A stretch of DNA of 64,000 nt from an uncultured Selenomonadales bacterium (GTDB lineage: Bacteria > Bacillota > Negativicutes > Selenomonadales > Selenomonadaceae): the NCBI GenBank assembly GCA_946407095.1, contig CAMJMR010000006.1:1-64000 (forward strand), read 5' to 3'. Below the pieces are notes generated by a model. The model saw nothing but the letters and a program-made list of their open reading frames with translations, ran no database searches and was not told the DNA's origin. The position numbers and the translations under genes are program-made. The first letter of the stretch is position 1, and every line of letters starts with the position of its first letter. Positions 53,400 through 61,587 of the stretch are shown here, one piece after another.

Positions 53400-54770
53400 C
53401 TACGCGGTAAAGAACATGTGAGCCACGGGTGCCGCGATAAGCAGGCTGATAATCGTGCGCTCAAGGAACAGGATGAACAATTCGGGCAAGTTGACGGGGA
53501 TTTTCGAGCCGAGGATGAGCCCGCCGACTTCCGACAAGTAAATCAGCTGCGTGACCGAGATGACCGCCACAATGAATTTCGCCATGGGGCTGGTTATCGT
53601 GCCCGCCGCCAAGACCGACGGCGTGAACATATCCGTGAAGCCGACTATCATCGTTTTGGAGACTTCGGTAGCTTGCGGCACGTCGAGGAGCTGCAACAGC
53701 GGCAGGAACGGCAAGCCCAGCGTGTCGAAAATCGTCGTGTGATTCGCCAAGACCAATGCCAGCGTCCCTATGCACATGACGACCGGCAATACGCCAAACC
53801 ACATGCCCGCCGCGTTTTTGAAGCTGCCCTCAAGGAATTGTCCTGCGCCGCCGTGTTCCGCCACGCGTTGACGAGCCAAGGCAATGCCGTATTGAAATGA
53901 CGACGTGTAGCCTTCGGGAAGCGATTCGCCCATTGCTTTGCCTTCGACAAGGTATTCGTCCTTCTTCAGGCTAAGCGGCGGGATTCGCGGCAAAATCAGC
54001 GCGCACACGATACCGATAGCGCAAATCAGCAAGTAGTATAGCCCGAAATATTCCATCAAGTCCACTTGCGCCAACACGACGATTGAAAACGTTATCGACA
54101 CGGCGGAGAACGTCGTAGAGATTATCGCCGCCTCGCGCTTTGAATAGTAGCCGCCTTCGTATTGGTTGGCCGTAAGCATGACGCCCAGCGTGCCGTCGCC
54201 TATCCAGCTCGTTATGCAGTCGACGGCTGCGCGGCCTGGTATCGTAAACAGCGGGCGCATGACTTTCGTCAGCATCGCGCCGATAAATTCAAGCAAACCG
54301 AAATCTAACAGCAACGGCAACAGCAAGCCCGCCAAAAAGAAAATTACCACCAAAACGCTCAGCAAATCGTGCAGGACGAAGCCGCCGTTATCGCCACTGG
54401 TTATCAGCCCTATCGTGCTGTCGGGATTGTCCGCGTCGACGCCAAGATACGTCAGCCAAATGAAAATCGCGCCGACTATCCTAATCGCTACCCAAATCGC
54501 CGTCGTCGAGAACGTGTTGGCTACTATCGGGTAAGTCGCTATGAAGTTCGGCTTGCTCAAGAAAATCACGCCGAGGATAGCCGACAGCGTCACTATGCCC
54601 ACGCACAGCCCCGGCAACATTTCACCTATCGCGTCGCTTATCATGTCCGCGATTATCTTCACGACGATTGTCCAGCTCCCGTCGTATTGCACGGGAATCA
54701 TGAACAGCGCAATTCCGATGATTGACGGCACCAAGAAGCCCGCCAATGAGCCTTGTTGTTTGTTTTCCAT
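53400..54770 (-). CDS. YjiH-family membrane protein with nucleoside-recognition (Gate) domain
   Basis: The 456-residue integral membrane protein has about ten hydrophobic helices. Features: an N-terminal SLAGFLVPSIIGIALFMIPV, a Gate-domain segment PGRAAVDCITSWIGDGTLGVMLTANQYEGGYYSKREAAIISTTFSAVS, and a C-terminal STAVSVTQLIYLSEVGGL-like segment. YjiH proteins are of unknown transport function. There is a GGAGA-type site before the ATG. It stands alone, with a terminator downstream. Confidence 0.85.
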   Translation of the reverse strand: MENKQQGSLAGFLVPSIIGIALFMIPVQYDGSWTIVVKIIADMISDAIGEMLPGLCVGIVTLSAILGVIFLSKPNFIATYPIVANTFSTTAIWVAIRIVGAIFIWLTYLGVDADNPDSTIGLITSGDNGGFVLHDLLSVLVVIFFLAGLLLPLLLDFGLLEFIGAMLTKVMRPLFTIPGRAAVDCITSWIGDGTLGVMLTANQYEGGYYSKREAAIISTTFSAVSITFSIVVLAQVDLMEYFGLYYLLICAIGIVCALILPRIPPLSLKKDEYLVEGKAMGESLPEGYTSSFQYGIALARQRVAEHGGAGQFLEGSFKNAAGMWFGVLPVVMCIGTLALVLANHTTIFDTLGLPFLPLLQLLDVPQATEVSKTMIVGFTDMFTPSVLAAGTITSPMAKFIVAVISVTQLIYLSEVGGLILGSKIPVNLPELFILFLERTIISLLIAAPVAHMFFTA

Positions 54771-54896
54771 TTCAATCTCCTTCGCGAAAAATTTTAGAGA
54801 GAAACTCCCGAAACAAATGCCGAATCATTATAGCACTAATCAAATGACTTTCAAGCAAAATAAGGGCGGCCGCGCAGATTGTAGAAAAAATTTTTC

Positions 54897-54926
54897 TTGA
54901 CTTAAGCAGACTCCAGCGGCTAATAT
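54897..54926 (+). promoter_or_regulatory. Promoter of the DUF362 gene
   Basis: TTGACT (54897-54902), 18-base spacer, TAATAT (54921-54926). Confidence 0.7.
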
Positions 54927-54970
54927 TAACGTGATTAAACCCCTGCGCGGGGATAAGGAGGAAAATTTTT

Positions 54971-55909
54971 ATGGCTAAACAGGCACCCGTCGTCGGCAGC
55001 AAGAACGTAACCGGCGAAGAACATCAGGGCTCGGCGGCAAGAGTATACTTCACGCGGACAATCGACGCCGCGCACCTCATCAGGCTTTACAACATGATTA
55101 ATGGCGACATCTACGGCAAAGTGGCAATCAAGCTCCACACGGGCGAAAAGCACGGTCCCAACATTTTGCCGCGCGACATGGTTCAAGCCTTCCAAGCGCA
55201 AATCCCGAATTCGGCTATCGTCGAGTGCAACACGCTTTACCACGGCGACCGCTACACGACCGAAGGTCACTGCGAGACGTTGGAAGTCAACGGCTGGACG
55301 TTTTGCCCCGTCGACATCATGGACGAGAACGACGAAGTCGTTAATCTGCCCGTCCGCAACGGCTTCCACCTCAAGGAAGTGGCTATGGGCGCGCACCTTG
55401 TCAATTACGATTCGCTGATTGTCTTGACGCACTTCAAAGGGCACGCAATGGGCGGCTTCGGCGGCTCAATGAAAAACATCGGCATAGGTAACGCGAGCGG
55501 CCACCTGGGCAAGGCGCAAGTGCATGGAGTCGACCCGAACAACGTCCCCGAAAATTATCTTGAATGGCCGGACAAAGAATATTTCATGGAGCTTATGGCG
55601 GACAGCGCGCAAGCAACTTGCAACTATTTCGGCAAGCACATCGTCTTTATCAACGTGATGCGCCGCATGAGCGTCGACTGTGACTGCGCGGGCGTCACTG
55701 CCGCCGAGCCGACTATGAAGGACATCGGCATTTGCGCTTCGACTGATATTCTTGCCGTCGACCAAGCCTGCGCGGATTTGGTTTACGCCGCCGCCGACAG
55801 CCACGACTTGAAGGAACGCATTGAAACGCGCGCGGGTCTGCGCCAACTTTCCGCTATGGCGGAAAAGGGCATGGGCAATCCCCAATACGAACTGCTGGAA
55901 GTCAGATAA
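54971..55909 (+). CDS. DUF362-domain protein
   Basis: The 312 residues match the DUF362 family: KVAIKLHTGEKHGPNILPRDMVQ, LIVLTHFKGHAMGGFGGSMKNIGIG, and DILAVDQACADLV near the end. Many relatives carry a ferredoxin domain with two 4Fe-4S motifs; here only scattered cysteines (CDCAG, CASTD, QACAD) are seen, so a cluster is doubtful. The role is unknown. AAGGAGG lies about nine bases before the ATG. Transcription continues toward tRNA-Ala, which has its own promoter. Confidence 0.85.
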   Translation: MAKQAPVVGSKNVTGEEHQGSAARVYFTRTIDAAHLIRLYNMINGDIYGKVAIKLHTGEKHGPNILPRDMVQAFQAQIPNSAIVECNTLYHGDRYTTEGHCETLEVNGWTFCPVDIMDENDEVVNLPVRNGFHLKEVAMGAHLVNYDSLIVLTHFKGHAMGGFGGSMKNIGIGNASGHLGKAQVHGVDPNNVPENYLEWPDKEYFMELMADSAQATCNYFGKHIVFINVMRRMSVDCDCAGVTAAEPTMKDIGICASTDILAVDQACADLVYAAADSHDLKERIETRAGLRQLSAMAEKGMGNPQYELLEVR

Positions 55910-55918
55910 AAATTTTTC

Positions 55919-55947
55919 TTGACAAGCGGCGGCGCAACGTTTATAAT
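55919..55947 (+). promoter_or_regulatory. Promoter of tRNA-Ala
   Basis: TTGACA (55919-55924), 17-base spacer, TATAAT (55942-55947): a full consensus promoter. Confidence 0.85.
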
Positions 55948-55957
55948 CGCGTGCATT

Positions 55958-56033
<76 letters not shown>

Positions 56034-56069
56034 AAAGTGAACTTAATGATTCGGACAATACAAAAAAAA

Positions 56070-56099
56070 TTATCCCCTTGATTGAGGGGAATTTTTTTG
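56070..56099 (+). terminator. Terminator after tRNA-Ala
   Basis: TCCCCTTGATTGAGGGGA is a perfect hairpin with a following T-run and a preceding A-run. Confidence 0.75.
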
Positions 56100-56396
56100 C
56101 CACTTTAAAAGTGGCGGAACAGTTGACGCGCTCCAACATTTCACCGCTTAGAGTAACCGCCCGCGCCTATACGCAACGCTAGCGCATTGCTAGCCTCATA
56201 GCTCGGCTTGTCGTGGCGGCGGGCGTATCCTTCGATTCAGCGTTTCAATGACTTTGAGTTGGTTTAACTACTTTCTTTCAGCGAGGAAAGAAAGTAGCAA
56301 AGACCCGCAACGCGGGGGAACAGTAAGGGCGCGGCGACACCCCTAAGCCGTCTACGAGTTTCAACGCGCTATCCGGATGCAACGTCACGTTACTTT
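56100..56396. repeat. Intergenic cluster of REP-like and MITE-like repeats
   Basis: Bases 56100-56200 hold a GCCACTTTAAAAGTGGC palindrome and GCTTAGAGTAACCGCCCGCGC, both shared with the REP-like elements near 18300 and 61330-63000. Bases 56240-56345 are a MITE-like copy (GTTGGTTTAACTACTTTCTTT hairpin). Bases 56371-56393 carry the REP core GGATGCAACGTCACGTTAC next to the PP2C stop codon, in the opposite orientation relative to the gene from the mqnA case. No gene is seen. Confidence 0.65.
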
Positions 56397-57398
56397 TCAA
56401 CGGCTGACCGTCTCGTAGCAAGCGTTATCCTTGCGAAGCACGCCCGCTTTCAGCAGTCGGTCAAGCTTTTTTTTTGCGTGAAGCGGTTTAAGTCTTAAGC
56501 GGCGCGATAATCGCTGCAATGTCAACGGTCGCTTGAGAAGAGCGCAGATTTCATCGCAACGAAGAATTTTCTTGCGAGTCTTGCGATTAACAGAACTGCC
56601 CGCGATTTGAAAGAGGCTCAGGCGTTCGGTCAAGGGCAAGTCTTCAAGCGGCGGCAGCTGTTCGGAATTCCGCGCCAATATCGCTACACTGCAGTCGTCG
56701 TGCGTGTTTTCCGCCACGACCGTGCTCAATGCCCGTTCCAGTTGCGGAGCCAAAACATCGGCGTCAATCAGCGTCGTGCGGTGCATCAAACGCTTTACGG
56801 CGGGTGCCAACGTCTTGTTGCGCTTGTTGTAGAGGCTTTGCTCGGAGCCGTCGCTCATCAGGATAAAGCCCGAAATTTTTTTCAGCGCGCCCTTGAAAAT
56901 CCTCATGCGGGCGGCGGCAGTCGCGCTCGTGACGAAAACCGTTTCGTTGCTGAATTCGCCGTTGTCGGGCGTCGTCGCAACCTTCAAGCCGTCTTCGTTC
57001 AAGTAGCCGATAACGCCGTCGCCCAGGTGCGCCAAAAAAAATTTCCCGCCGCCCACCGCCGCTACCAACAGCGTCGACGCCAAATCTTTCAGCGCGCAGT
57101 TACGACTTGCCGCCTCGTCCTTGAGAGCTGCCAGCACGACGCTCAAAAGTTCCTGCGTGACAAGCCGTCCGTCCTCCTGCGCTATCAAGTCAAAAAATTT
57201 TTCGGCAACAAAGTCCGTGACGCAATTAACGACGCATTGCGCGCCGAAGTGTGACAGAGCCGCCGAGCCCGCGCCGTCCGCCAACGCTATGACGTGCACG
57301 CCGTTTGCTTCGCGCCGCGCCGTCTTGTCTTGGCAGGGAATGTCTTTTTTGGCGTGCCCCCTGCCCTGCACCGCGCCGCATACAGATTTCCATTCCAT
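56397..57398 (-). CDS. PP2C-type protein phosphatase with C-terminal helix-turn-helix-like tail
   Basis: The 333 residues start with a PP2C domain (about 1-250) whose metal-binding acids are visible: QDKTARREANGVHVIALADGAG, HLGDGVIGY, LMSDGSEQSLYNK and THDDCSVAIL. A tail of about 75 residues, around ICALLKRPLTLQRLSRRLRL and KKLDRLLKAGVLRKD, looks like a winged-helix DNA-binding domain. It is the last gene of an operon with a VWA protein, a PIN-kinase and an HTH-PIN protein; the spacing to the VWA gene is three bases. In TerY-P type triads such a phosphatase reverses the kinase. Confidence 0.88.
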   Translation of the reverse strand: MEWKSVCGAVQGRGHAKKDIPCQDKTARREANGVHVIALADGAGSAALSHFGAQCVVNCVTDFVAEKFFDLIAQEDGRLVTQELLSVVLAALKDEAASRNCALKDLASTLLVAAVGGGKFFLAHLGDGVIGYLNEDGLKVATTPDNGEFSNETVFVTSATAAARMRIFKGALKKISGFILMSDGSEQSLYNKRNKTLAPAVKRLMHRTTLIDADVLAPQLERALSTVVAENTHDDCSVAILARNSEQLPPLEDLPLTERLSLFQIAGSSVNRKTRKKILRCDEICALLKRPLTLQRLSRRLRLKPLHAKKKLDRLLKAGVLRKDNACYETVSR

Positions 57399-57401
57399 AG
57401 A

Positions 57402-58181
57402 TTAAAGTTCGCCCCATTTTTTTATGCCGTCCAAGTCGAGCTTGACGGTGTCGCCCGGCATCGACTGCGAAGTTCTGGACACGCTGCGGCTTAGCCATTC
57501 AAAGAACTCTTTGAAGTTCATGCCCTTCAAGCGCAACGGCGGTCTGCGCGGCGAAAATTTCGCAAGGCAATTCATATCGGCCTCGTCGCCTATGCCAATC
57601 GGGAAGACCGTAAGCTTGCGGACTTTCGCCAAGTCGTTCGTGCGGTCAATGGCGCGTTGCAGTTCGGAAGCCGAGCCGTTGGGTTCGCCGTCGGTCATCA
57701 GCACAAGCCACGGCTGATAGTAGTCGACGCCCTTGTCCTTATAATCCTTTTTGCGCGCCTCCAAGCAGTCCAGAGCCATGTTGACGGCCTCGCCCATGGG
57801 GGTGCCGCCGTTTGCCGTCAAGCCCGCGATTTTCTGCTGACGTTCGCCCTCCTGCCTGTCCAAGTTCGCGAAGTCAATGATAAGTTCGGGCGCGGTGCCG
57901 CCGAATGTCACGACGCAAACCTCCGCAGAGTAGCGGGCAACGTCGTCGTCAAGCAGGTTGTCATAGAAGAGCTGAACGCCGCCAATCATCTCCTGAATCG
58001 CGGTGACGCCGCCTTCGACGATATTCCACCAGCGACCGTCGATTTGTTCACGCCTGCCCGTGTCGCGAACGTCGCCGCCGACAATCCTGTCCATTGAGCC
58101 GCTCACGTCCAAGCAAAGGCAAATCGGGACGCGCGGCGTCGGATTCGTTTCAAGGTCTTGTTTCCTCAACAGGTCATCCAT
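57402..58181 (-). CDS. VWA-domain protein, TerY-like
   Basis: The 259-residue protein is a von Willebrand A domain with a complete metal-ion site: DVSGSMDRI (DxSxS, about residue 25), the Thr in NGGTPMGEAV and the Asp in LVLMTDGEPNG. The order VPICLCLDVSGS and FPIGIGDEADMNCLAKFS fit the TerY/YegL family. VWA proteins of this type act as adaptors or phospho-targets with a partner kinase and a PP2C phosphatase, which are its two neighbours (22 bases upstream and three bases downstream). Confidence 0.9.
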   Translation of the reverse strand: MDDLLRKQDLETNPTPRVPICLCLDVSGSMDRIVGGDVRDTGRREQIDGRWWNIVEGGVTAIQEMIGGVQLFYDNLLDDDVARYSAEVCVVTFGGTAPELIIDFANLDRQEGERQQKIAGLTANGGTPMGEAVNMALDCLEARKKDYKDKGVDYYQPWLVLMTDGEPNGSASELQRAIDRTNDLAKVRKLTVFPIGIGDEADMNCLAKFSPRRPPLRLKGMNFKEFFEWLSRSVSRTSQSMPGDTVKLDLDGIKKWGEL

Positions 58182-58203
58182 TTGAATAAACCTCCTCAGA
58201 CTT

Positions 58204-59052
58204 TTAACCGAAAAAATTTTTTATAACATCAAAGATAGAGTTCGGCTTTGGCGGCGGCGGATATGCTTCAATCGTCAGCGGCGTATAAGTTGGCGTGGTG
58301 AAATTTTGCTTACCGCGACAATTTTCGCAACGCGTCGGCAAGGCGAATCCTTTCTTGTCGAAATATTCCTTTTCGCCGTAAGTTATCTCGAACGTCCTGC
58401 CGCAATCCTTGCAACTCCTGCGCTGATAAACCGTGTTGCGCTTTTCGTAGCAGTCGCGGCAAATTTCGTGACGCTTGCCGTGCTTGATGAACTTTTGGTA
58501 GTTGGTGTAAATCATTTCGCAACCACAATTCGCGCAACGATATTTTTCGCCGTCGTTGAGGCACGTTCGGCAAATGCCCTGTTCCAAAGTCTCCGCGTCG
58601 TATTCCTTGCCGCAGATTTTACACTTGGCGTAGGTTTTGCTTTTGTCCCGCTTGAAGCGCGTCGGGAAAATCAGCAAGGCCTCTTCGTCCTGCGCGGACA
58701 TCTTGCCGCTTTCAAGCAAGTTTAGATAATCGTTGAAGAGCCGCAGCCAATGCCCTGTGCTCGGACGTTTCTTTTCGGCGTGATACATTCCGTCTCGCCA
58801 AAAGGTTTCGTAGAACGCCTCCTTGATTTTGTAAGTCAAATGGCTCCAACAAAACCGCCACGGTCCCATAGGAACTTTGCCGGTCTTGCGCTCGCCCAAA
58901 GGATAGGAAAAGTCGCCCTTGATGATGTTTTCGATGATGCCCTCGCCGTCTTGCATGGCGTAAGGCGGCTTGCCGGGGTGCATAATCATGAACAGCAACG
59001 TCGCCACCGCGAAGTTTTCATTGCCCAAAGTACGCAGCCCGTAAGTTTTTTC
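58204..59052 (-). CDS. C-terminal part of the PIN-kinase protein: end of kinase domain plus zinc ribbons
   Basis: This frame continues the kinase gene after a one-base shift at the A6 run (59046-59051). It begins TYGLRTLGNENFAVATLLFMIMHPGKPPY, the C-lobe that should follow TAPELQKK of the upstream frame. It then has about 100 helical residues and a row of zinc-ribbon cysteine pairs: CKIC, CRTC, CANC, CRDC, CKDC and CENC. It ends FDVIKNFFG. Without the shift the whole protein would have about 677 residues. It may be expressed by slippage, or the sequence may carry a mutation or read error. Confidence 0.8.
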   Translation of the reverse strand, partial: EKTYGLRTLGNENFAVATLLFMIMHPGKPPYAMQDGEGIIENIIKGDFSYPLGERKTGKVPMGPWRFCWSHLTYKIKEAFYETFWRDGMYHAEKKRPSTGHWLRLFNDYLNLLESGKMSAQDEEALLIFPTRFKRDKSKTYAKCKICGKEYDAETLEQGICRTCLNDGEKYRCANCGCEMIYTNYQKFIKHGKRHEICRDCYEKRNTVYQRRSCKDCGRTFEITYGEKEYFDKKGFALPTRCENCRGKQNFTTPTYTPLTIEAYPPPPKPNSIFDVIKNFFG

Positions 59053-60236
59053 TGCAGTTCGGGCGCGGTGAAAAGCGGCATGCCCACGGGGCAGATAAAG
59101 CCTTCGACTTGATAGCTGTCGGTGTCGACGAAGTAAACCTCCGTCGGCGATACGACCAAAATGTTGTAGGGGTTGATGTCGCCGAGGATAACGTTTCTGT
59201 CGTGCAGATACTTGAGCTTTTGCAGAATCATGACGCACAGCTTTACGGTGTCTTTCCTGTTCCACGCGGGGAAATATTTTTTCAGCAACATGGGCATGAA
59301 GACGCTTTTGCCCAAATCGCGTCCCTTGGCGGCTCGCATGAGATAGCCCACGAATTCGCCGCGCAGATTCTTCAGCATGGCAAGCGGGAAGCAAACGCCC
59401 TCGCAATTTATATCCTTGGTCAGCATGAGCTTAATCTTTTCGCAACGCAGGCGGGTAATGTGGTCGGGCTTATAGATTTTGGCAACGAAGCCGTCAACGT
59501 CGGTCTTGTAGACGGAGCCCTCGCCGCCCGCGCCCAATTCCTCAAGCAGACGGATTTGCTTAGTCTTGCCGTTGCGCTCCGCCGTCACGTAATCGCCGGG
59601 CTTGGGCACTTGCGAAACGGGCAAACGCCCTTCGATTTGCACGACGTCCTTGGCAAAGGCAAAGCGTTCGTTGAGCGGAATGTCCGCCGAATCCTGCTTG
59701 ACCGTCGGCTTGTCGAAAATTTTATGCAGGAAGCCGTTCGCGTCGATGTGCTGAACGATAATTTTCTTGACGCCGTGAACTGCGCGGCTGTCCTTGCCGA
59801 GTTTCATCACTTCGCCCGCCAAGCCCTTGTCTTGCGTGATAAGAAGCATGTTGTACTTCATGCGCATTTTCGTGAAGACGTAGACGAAAACGTGGTCGGC
59901 AAAGTCTTTGTCGTCGTCGTCGGCGTAAATCTCGATAAGATTCGCCCGTTTCAAGCGGTTGAAGATGTCGCAAGCGTTAATCGCCGCTCTGTTCAGATTG
60001 GGGCTGTCGGTATGCTTTTGGCGGCAGTAAGCGGGATTGTTCGCCAACTTCATCAGCTCCAGCCCGACGCTTTTGGGAATGATTAAAGCTTTGCCTTCGC
60101 GTTCAAGAATCGGCACGATGTTGTGAAAAAATTTCGCTGCGCCCTCCTCCAGGAAGCTCGACGTGTCGATAAAAATTTTGCATTCGCGGACGCATTTCTC
60201 CAAGAACTCCGTCTGAATTTCTTGTTGAGTTTTCAC
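58986..60236 (-). CDS. PIN domain fused to a protein kinase, N-terminal part (frameshifted)
   Basis: Residues 1-165 are a PIN nuclease-like domain with the acidic set D in CKIFIDTSSF, E in SVGLELMKL, D in FADHVFVYVF and D in LLITQDKGL. Residues about 215-400 are the N- and middle part of a Ser/Thr-type kinase: glycine loop ELGAGGEGSVYK, Lys in FVAKIYKPD, catalytic loop ILGDINPYNILV and metal motif FVDTDSYQVEG; the GDIN and DTD forms are those of TerY-associated/YegI-like kinases. The frame breaks after TAPELQKK and ends in an unrelated LTGCVLWAMKTSRWRRCCS. The start is GTG behind AAGGGGG, 12 bases after the HTH-PIN stop. Confidence 0.8.
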   Translation of the reverse strand: MKTQQEIQTEFLEKCVRECKIFIDTSSFLEEGAAKFFHNIVPILEREGKALIIPKSVGLELMKLANNPAYCRQKHTDSPNLNRAAINACDIFNRLKRANLIEIYADDDDKDFADHVFVYVFTKMRMKYNMLLITQDKGLAGEVMKLGKDSRAVHGVKKIIVQHIDANGFLHKIFDKPTVKQDSADIPLNERFAFAKDVVQIEGRLPVSQVPKPGDYVTAERNGKTKQIRLLEELGAGGEGSVYKTDVDGFVAKIYKPDHITRLRCEKIKLMLTKDINCEGVCFPLAMLKNLRGEFVGYLMRAAKGRDLGKSVFMPMLLKKYFPAWNRKDTVKLCVMILQKLKYLHDRNVILGDINPYNILVVSPTEVYFVDTDSYQVEGFICPVGMPLFTAPELQKKLTGCVLWAMKTSRWRRCCS

Positions 60237-60248
60237 GACGCCGCCCCC

Positions 60249-61178
60249 TTAAAGCTCCGACCAGCCGCTGAAAGTTTCGGGCTTGTCAGCAACGGGCTTT
60301 TGTCCCTCGGCAGTGACCTCCTCCTCCGAAAGTTCCTCGTCGACGTAAAATTTCAGCATACCGTCTTCGACGAAAGCCGCCGCTATGCCAAGGGCGTCTT
60401 CGGCATGGTTCAGCTTCAAGACTTCGCGGGCAAGCGACTCGTCGGGCGTAATCAGGCAAAGGTGATACTTGTTGCGGAAACGTTCAAAGACCGTCAGAAT
60501 CGTGTTGCGGAAGTCGGAATCGGTTTCCTCGCCGAAGATTTGCAAGACTTCATGCTCGTTCATTTGCTGAATGAAATCCGTTGCTTGCGCGAATTCCTCC
60601 AGCGTCGTCTCGGCTTTAAGCTGTTCGATTGAGCGCAAGGGGATGACGGCTTTTCCGTCGGCGAAATCCAACGCCGCCATCAAATCGAAAACGAAATCGT
60701 CTGCCGCCGCCGTCTTCAAAAGCTCGGCGTCGATAAAAATTTTGTAATCCTGCGCCAAGTCCCACAGCGGATTTTCGTTGTCGTCGGAAAAGTCTTCAAA
60801 GTCGTTGTCGGCAACGTCGTCGTCTGTGTCGTCGGGGAAGTCAATGAAGTCCTCAAACCAACGCCGCAACAGCGAATCGCCGCGAAAAGCCGTCTCGTAT
60901 TCCTCGCCGTAGTCCTTGCCGTCGCTGTCGAGAATCGCCTTGAGCGCGGGCAACATCCTTTCGTTTTGCGCGAAGTAGTTGTCGACCAAGGCGGCTATGG
61001 CAATGTATTGCGTCGCGGACATTTTTGTTTTCTTCGTCTCCAAGTTGTTGACGGTTTGGCGCGTCACGCCTATCGCCTCGGCGAATTCCTCCACTCCGAA
61101 TTCCATAAGGTGGCGCACGAGCCGCAACGAGTCTTGAAGATTTTCAATCATCAGCTGCCGTGCCGTTTGATTCGGCAT
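60249..61178 (-). CDS. HTH-PIN protein, putative operon regulator
   Basis: The 309 residues begin with an XRE-type helix-turn-helix (FGVEEFAEAIGVTRQTVNNLE, about 28-48), followed by a very acidic linker (about 115-135, many Asp/Glu) and a PIN-like domain: D in YKIFIDAELL, E in RSIEQLKAE, FRNTILTVFERFR and D in LCLITPDESLAREVL. The domain resembles the PIN domain of the next gene, so they may be duplicates. It is the first gene of the four-gene operon; a promoter and an inverted repeat lie just upstream, which suggests autoregulation. I do not recognise a named family for the whole protein. Confidence 0.7.
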   Translation of the reverse strand: MPNQTARQLMIENLQDSLRLVRHLMEFGVEEFAEAIGVTRQTVNNLETKKTKMSATQYIAIAALVDNYFAQNERMLPALKAILDSDGKDYGEEYETAFRGDSLLRRWFEDFIDFPDDTDDDVADNDFEDFSDDNENPLWDLAQDYKIFIDAELLKTAAADDFVFDLMAALDFADGKAVIPLRSIEQLKAETTLEEFAQATDFIQQMNEHEVLQIFGEETDSDFRNTILTVFERFRNKYHLCLITPDESLAREVLKLNHAEDALGIAAAFVEDGMLKFYVDEELSEEEVTAEGQKPVADKPETFSGWSEL

Positions 61179-61201
61179 TTTGAATCACTCCTATTCGATT
61201 T

Positions 61202-61214
61202 TCAAGGTGCTTGA
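61202..61214. promoter_or_regulatory. Candidate operator of the HTH-PIN operon
   Basis: TCAAGGTGCTTGA is a 5-bp inverted repeat with a 3-bp centre. It lies about 10-20 bases after the expected transcription start, a fitting place for binding by the XRE-type protein encoded first in the operon. Confidence 0.4.
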
Positions 61215-61228
61215 CTTCAAACGCCTGC

Positions 61229-61257
61229 AATATAGCAAAAATAATTCCCCACGTCAA
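61229..61257 (-). promoter_or_regulatory. Promoter of the HTH-PIN / kinase / VWA / PP2C operon
   Basis: Minus strand TTGACG (61257-61252), 17-base spacer, TATATT (61234-61229). The -35 box lies within the terminator hairpin of the upstream exporter gene. Confidence 0.75.
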
Positions 61258-61285
61258 TGAATTTGACACGGGGAAATTTTTTAAC
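61243..61285. terminator. Terminator between the cation exporter and the HTH-PIN operon
   Basis: TTCCCC and GTCAA pair with TTGAC and GGGGAA in one palindrome; on the minus strand ATTATTTTTG follows, on the plus strand ATTTTTT. Confidence 0.6.
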
Positions 61286-61587
61286 AGTATTGGTGGTCAA
61301 AGTGGATAATGGCTCGGTCGTCGGGGGCAACGTGACGTTGCATCCTGATGACGCGCCTCAAAGTTGCGCCGCTTAGGGTAACCGCCCGCGCTTATACGGC
61401 TTGCCCACGGGGCGCGCTAGTTGCGCCATTATTTTTAACAGTATTGGTGGTCAAAGTGGATAATGGCTCGGTCGTCGGGGGCAACGTGACGTTGCATCCT
61501 GATGACGCGCCTCAAAGTTGCGCCGCTTAGGGTAACCGCCCGCGCTTATACGCTTGCCCACGGGGCGCGCTAGTTGCGCCATTATTT
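61283..61587 (-). repeat. Two tandem units of REP-like element plus copied 3' end of the cation exporter gene
   Basis: Two units of about 150 bp follow the exporter stop codon on its strand. Each has a REP-like part (61326-61432 and 61480-61580) with the core GGATGCAACGTCACGTTGC, then a copy of the last 45 bases of the exporter gene including its stop. The two units are almost identical to each other (one extra G in one), so they arose recently. Confidence 0.85.
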
